Below are positions 9,101 to 12,845 of a DNA stretch of 12,845 nucleotides, one piece after another (position 1 is the first letter of the stretch; the number at the start of each line of letters is the position of its first letter). The DNA comes from Stephanodiscus triporus. Its lineage: Eukaryota > Bacillariophyta > Thalassiosirophyceae > Thalassiosirales > Thalassiosiraceae. The position numbers and the translations under genes were made by a program. The notes below the pieces were generated by a model that searched no databases, was not told where the DNA came from, and saw nothing but the letters and a program-made list of their open reading frames with translations. The DNA is taken from NCBI GenBank assembly GCA_036939755.1, contig JALLAZ010000684.1, positions 1-12,845 of the forward strand, given 5' to 3'.

Positions 9101-11741
9101 ATGCCATTCTTCAGCAGAATCAAGAGCGGATTCGGCTTCAATCGAGGAATAGACGACACTGTAAAGACCAGTCGAGGCGATAAATTGCCGACTGAGACCA
9201 ATGGATCGAGCGTGACCGGCGACTGCAACATCGTGAGTACAATGCATCCACCCTCGCCATTGGGCAAAGAAAATAACTTCAACCGCATCGGCAATTCCAA
9301 ATCAACCGTGGTGCCGAAGAAGACTATGGAGGCTTCCGAATTACTGGCTAAACATGTCAGGGTGGGAGGGACCAAGTCGCCGGGTTCCTCTCCCACCAAC
9401 GCTCACGACGAAGGCGCCGCGACTTATAGAGGGAGAAGGGGCAGCGATATGAAGTACAGCTCCATTTCTGCACCAACGAGGGGGACTCGCGTGCCTTCTG
9501 CCAGGACGATTTCGGATCAGTGCTTCCTGAATAAAGATTCTTCATCAACGTCTTCGCCCGAATCGTCATTGGCAGACAGGTACGACGAACAGTTTGAATC
9601 GTACACATTGGACGAAAACGAGGCATCGCCAGAAAGCAGGGCAATAATGGAAGAAATGGAACAGATATACCAATCGTCGCCGATGCCCGAGAGTTATCTC
9701 AGCTCCCCTCCCAAGAAGTTACAAGTCCTCCCGGAAATTGTTCTGCGTCCCAAACAAACGTCGGCGTGTGCAGAACAAGGCACAAAGCAGTGTGGAGCCC
9801 CAAACAAAGGCGGTGGAGATGAAAGATCTCATGCGGCCAACGGTACATCCGCTACAAGAATCGCGGCTGCTTATGCTGGTCCCAGGCGAAATAGTTCAAT
9901 CCCTCGTCAGCTGTCGTCGGCGGAAGAGCACTTAGGCAAAAGGATCAAGGGAACTGATACGATTGTTAACCGTAGACGCTCAACTGCACCAAACGACTCT
10001 CGAGGAATTTCCGACTCGCATGAATGGGGCATGCCATCAAAAAAAGCGCCATCAACAACAGCAGCAGCAGCAACGACAACAACAACGACAACCAAAAAGC
10101 AGCCGCTGGCAGTTCAGCGCGAGGAAGAACAAAGGAACCAGAGGGTCAAAGATGCAATGTCGTCTTCGAACGAAAGAGACGGGAGGCGAAATTTGGACAA
10201 GCGCACTGCTCGATTGCGGTTCGCGGATGCCTTCAAGGCGGACATCATGCAGCATCGCCAACGCCAGCCGTACCTGAACAATGGCACGAACCACTCCGAT
10301 AAAGTCGGGAGTCAAATCCAAGACCGAGGCGTGAATGGCGTATCGATTGCTGTTCGCAAGCGACCGATGTTCGACTACGAGCTTGATCGTGGCGACTATG
10401 ATGTTGTATCCATTGACAACACGAATGCGAGATTGAATGACGTCACCATCGTACACAACTGTGTCATGCACGCTGACATGAAGCGAATGTACATGAAACC
10501 CACCAGCTATCCAGTCACAGCCGCCTTCGATGAGCACTGTTGCGATGACGACGTATACAGACATATCGCCGAACCCCTGGTTAAAGATGCTGCAAATGAT
10601 GGGGTGGCCACGATACTAATGTATGGTCAAACCGGATGTGGAAAGAGTCACACCATGTCTGGGATCGAAACTAGAATGGCACGTGATCTATTCAAAGCAA
10701 TTGATTCCAAGTTTTCTGGCAACGATAGACCAGTGGTGACAATCCAGTTCGTTGAACTATGCGGAAGCAAAGTGTGCAATGACTTGCTTGTAAAAAAGTC
10801 CGGAGAAGTGAAACTTGTAGACGCTGAAGACGGCTCGGTCCATCTTCTAAACGCGACATTGATCGAGGTGACATCTCCTGAAGAATTGCTCGGTCAAATT
10901 ATGCTTGCCAAAGGCAGGCGTGCGACGGAAGCAACAGACATGAACGGAGTATCCAGTCGATCGCACGCAGTGTGCCAAATAGAGATCAAGGGTAAACAGC
11001 CGGGTTCGAACAGGGGTCTGCTAACTCTGATTGATTGTGCCGGAAGCGAAAGGAGCCATGACAGTATGTATCACAGTAGGTAAGCCGATATATATGTGTA
11101 ACTGCAAAATTATCAATTCGTTTGCTCACGCACGAGGCCATCCTACTTAAAACGATGGTAGCGACCGGCAGAAGGAGAGCGCCGAGATAAACGCTTCCCT
11201 CTACTCACTCAAGGAGTGCATTCGTGCAAGAGCGAACAAGAATGCACGCATTCCGTTCAGGTCCAGTAACTTAACGAGAATTTTGAAGGAAAGTTTTGAT
11301 AGGGATGGGGCACGCCTCTGTGTGATTGCGTGTGTTGCTCCGAATGCAACTGACACCGAACACACCATGGAGACACTAAAGACTGTGACGAGCATCGTGG
11401 GAGTCGATGATCAAATCAAAGAAGAAAAAGCACACGAAGTTTCGTCACAATTACTAGAAACGAGACCAACAATTTTGCCTCCGAGTGCATGGAATCATGA
11501 ACACCTAAAGAAGTTCCTCATTCAAAAAAAGATGGAAAGAGTACAGCTGACCGAGAAGCACGACGGAAAGATTTTGATGAAGATGAGCGTCCCACAAATT
11601 CGAGCCCAGCTTTTCGATGATAGGGATAAAGAGCTGGCCCCAAAGCTATTTGATCTTTTGAGAAAGGAGAATGACCGCGTGACTGCAATTCAACGAAAGG
11701 AAAGAGCCTTGCTTAAGAAGGAGAGAAAAGAAAGGGTGTGA
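9101..11741 (+). CDS. Kinesin-13-type microtubule depolymerase with SAM-like C-terminal segment
   Basis: The CDS joins 9101-11079 and 11162-11741 into 852 residues. Kinesin-13 motors remove tubulin from microtubule ends. Residues 1-410 are low-complexity and Ser/Thr/Gln/Arg-rich, with a poly-Thr tract encoded by ACA/ACG repeats. The motor spans about 411-740: VSIAVRKRP at 414-422, P-loop GQTGCGKS at 509-516, switch I NGVSSRSHA at 615-623, switch II DCAGSE at 645-650, SSDRQKESAEIN at 659-670 and LKECIRAR at 676-683. The DRQ...AEIN and KEC signatures and the internal motor position favour kinesin-13. Oddities are HAD (457-459) where kinesin-13 loop L2 normally has KVD, and Cys and Ser in the P-loop instead of GQTGSGKT. 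Residues 768-828 (PSAWNHEHLKKFL, DGKILMKMS) look like a SAM domain, followed by a basic tail. The ATG at 9101 has A at -3. The class call is strong; depolymerase activity is inferred from the family. Confidence 0.9.
10050..10093 (+). repeat. CAG/ACA/ACG trinucleotide-rich tract inside the kinesin gene
   Basis: Imperfect triplets (CAACAACAGCAGCAGCAGCA, then ACGACAACAACAACGACAAC) encode a short Ala run followed by a Thr run in the disordered N-terminal region of the kinesin, about 90 residues before the motor. Length variation here would probably be tolerated. Confidence 0.85.
11080..11161 (+). other. Spliceosomal intron of the kinesin gene (82 bp, phase 2)
   Basis: The donor GTAAGC and the acceptor GGTAG bound an AT-rich 82-base segment. 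Splicing joins AG to C as a Ser codon and restores YHS-S-DRQKESAEIN, the expected kinesin-13 sequence after switch II. If retained, AGG TAA stops translation at once, leaving a motor without the KEC helix. Confidence 0.93.
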
Positions 11742-11965
11742 CAACATTTACGCTGACTTTCCATGGACAGATGGACGCTCAGAAAACAAGGTGTTTGCCA
11801 AATTTTGTCATGATTCTTCCGACATAAAGCCATACCTAATGTGTGCACCTTCAGTCATGTATGATCCCATCTGCTAAATATTCCTTACCTCTTCTCCTTG
11901 GCTATGCATGATTTGACTTGGACAGTTAAGACAGGAGTTTGCTAACAATCAATGGGCACATTCTA

Positions 11966-12619
11966 ATCATAAGTGGCAGCTTCAGCATAGCAGATCTGAG
12001 GCACCAATGTCCAGCCTTCGAGTACTGTCTATGGTGTGTTATTCAAATTAATTGTCTGACCTTCTGTAAAAATGTCCATGACAACTACACTGGTAAAAGG
12101 TTTTGGAACCAGATGCTTCTTTCTCATTGCGGCTCCATCAGTAGCAAAAGATAGAATCTTTGGGATGGGTGAGAAATTGGTGTTACAACGGCTAAGTCTT
12201 CCAGGCTGAGGATTTTTATTTGCTACTATCTAGTCTGTCCACTAAGTCCTGCTCCTCTACCAGTCAAAACACAGATTCAGAGGCTCAATGGCGACCATGT
12301 TCATGATGATGATTGTGGCTATGCCCATTTTCAAGGTTGCCTGTGAAGTATTCAGCAATCACAGCATTGTACCAGTCTTTGTAAAATGGGTCACTGGCAT
12401 CCGCACACATTTGAACCCACCATCCTTGTCATTTGCCATTTTCTCTATCATTTCATCAAGAGCATCTGCCAGTGCCAGCTCATTTGGATTGGAAAGAATC
12501 TCGTACATTGAATGACAATGACGAATGACTCCTCCATCCTTCTCGCAATGATCATGATCATTCTCGGTATAAGTATAATCATTGTCCTTATTGGTTCTAC
12601 CAGGAGCATGAGGGCACTC
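11966..12619 (-). pseudogene. Possible decayed coding sequence, unknown family
   Basis: Three minus-strand pieces in shifted frames look more protein-like than their surroundings. 12362-12619 is open for 86 codons (contains HCHSMYEILSNPNELALADA). 12285-12410 encodes 41 residues from an ATG, ending in a His-rich tail (NGHSHNHHHEHGRH). 12032-12229 is open for 66 codons (contains SFATDGAAMRKKHLVPKPFT), and after one stop a further 21 codons run to 11966. Together they could be an inactivated gene or mobile-element remnant. I do not recognise the family, and chance open frames remain possible. Confidence 0.2.
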
Positions 12620-12700
12620 TCAATGGTGGTTCCACTGTGGGTCTTAAAGGGTCCATGCTAGTCACCGGCAAAGACGTGTATGGTATGTACCGTATAGGCT

Positions 12701-12732
12701 GGGGTTTAAGAACCACCGGGGTTTAAGAACCA
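12701..12732. repeat. 17-bp-period direct repeat, two copies
   Basis: GGGGTTTAAGAACCA occurs at 12701-12715 and again at 12718-12732, separated by CC, giving a period of 17 bases. It lies in non-coding DNA. It could be a pair of regulatory sites, the edge of a repeated element, or a simple duplication. Confidence 0.85.
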
Positions 12733-12845
12733 GACACTAAATCTATTGTAATTAGCACTCTTCTCCGCAGGGCCTATAAGCACAACTAAGCTAAATCTGT
12801 CGATTTCTCGCCAGATTCTACAGGTGCGCATTAAATAAATGTGCT

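Larger units (their letters stand above)
11742..12845. other. 3' flank without an intact gene
   Basis: About 1.1 kb follows the kinesin stop. The first part is presumably its 3' UTR. No plus-strand frame shows a recognisable protein. On the minus strand, several partly overlapping open pieces are listed as a possible relic, and a 17-bp tandem repeat lies near the end of the window. Confidence 0.55.

Noticed and set aside
9233..9238. GTGAGT donor-like site in kinesin exon 1
   Set aside because: The frame is open through it and the region is disordered, so there is no protein evidence for a missing segment. A small unrecognised intron cannot be fully excluded.
10052..10564. 170-residue minus-strand frame opposite the kinesin
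   Set aside because: It ends in a poly-Cys run produced by the triplet repeat and lies opposite well-supported motor coding sequence.
11001..11016. GGGTTCGAACAGG, resembling a tRNA B box
   Set aside because: It lies in kinesin coding sequence, and I found no matching A box or cloverleaf around it.

Overview
The window looks like nuclear DNA of a diatom, probably a centric one. The first protein-coding gene opens with a hydrophobic signal peptide followed by Ala|Phe-Ala-Pro, the 'ASAFAP'-type junction of nuclear-encoded plastid proteins in algae with red secondary plastids. The gene content is eukaryotic (kinesin-13, WHEP-containing ProRS, WD40 protein). The introns are few and short, two of 81-82 bp with GT-AG ends. 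The species cannot be fixed from the sequence alone.

Layout: (1) 1-3001 is about 3 kb with no gene I can support. It holds two minisatellite-like tandem repeats and some open but unrecognised stretches. (2) 3002-4369 (+) encodes an Alb3/Oxa1/YidC-type thylakoid membrane insertase with a plastid presequence. (3) 4793-6892 (+) encodes prolyl-tRNA synthetase in two exons, with an N-terminal targeting-like extension, a WHEP domain and a Gln-rich linker. (4) 7024-8469 (-) encodes a WD40-repeat protein with an N-terminal coiled coil. It is far richer in G+C than its neighbours and converges on the ProRS gene. (5) 8470-9100 is a divergent intergenic region that probably holds both promoters. (6) 9101-11741 (+) encodes a kinesin-13-type motor in two exons, with a long disordered N-terminus and a SAM-like C-terminal segment. 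(7) 11742-12845 has no intact gene. It holds a possible decayed minus-strand coding relic and a 17-bp tandem repeat.

The four genes do not form an operon or an obvious functional system. They serve thylakoid protein insertion, tRNA charging, an unknown WD40 scaffold role and microtubule depolymerisation. I found no convincing new system. The points most worth a second look are the kinesin-13 changes (degenerate KVD motif, variant P-loop, SAM-like tail), the possible dual-start ProRS, and the GC-rich, homopolymer-laden WD40 gene.
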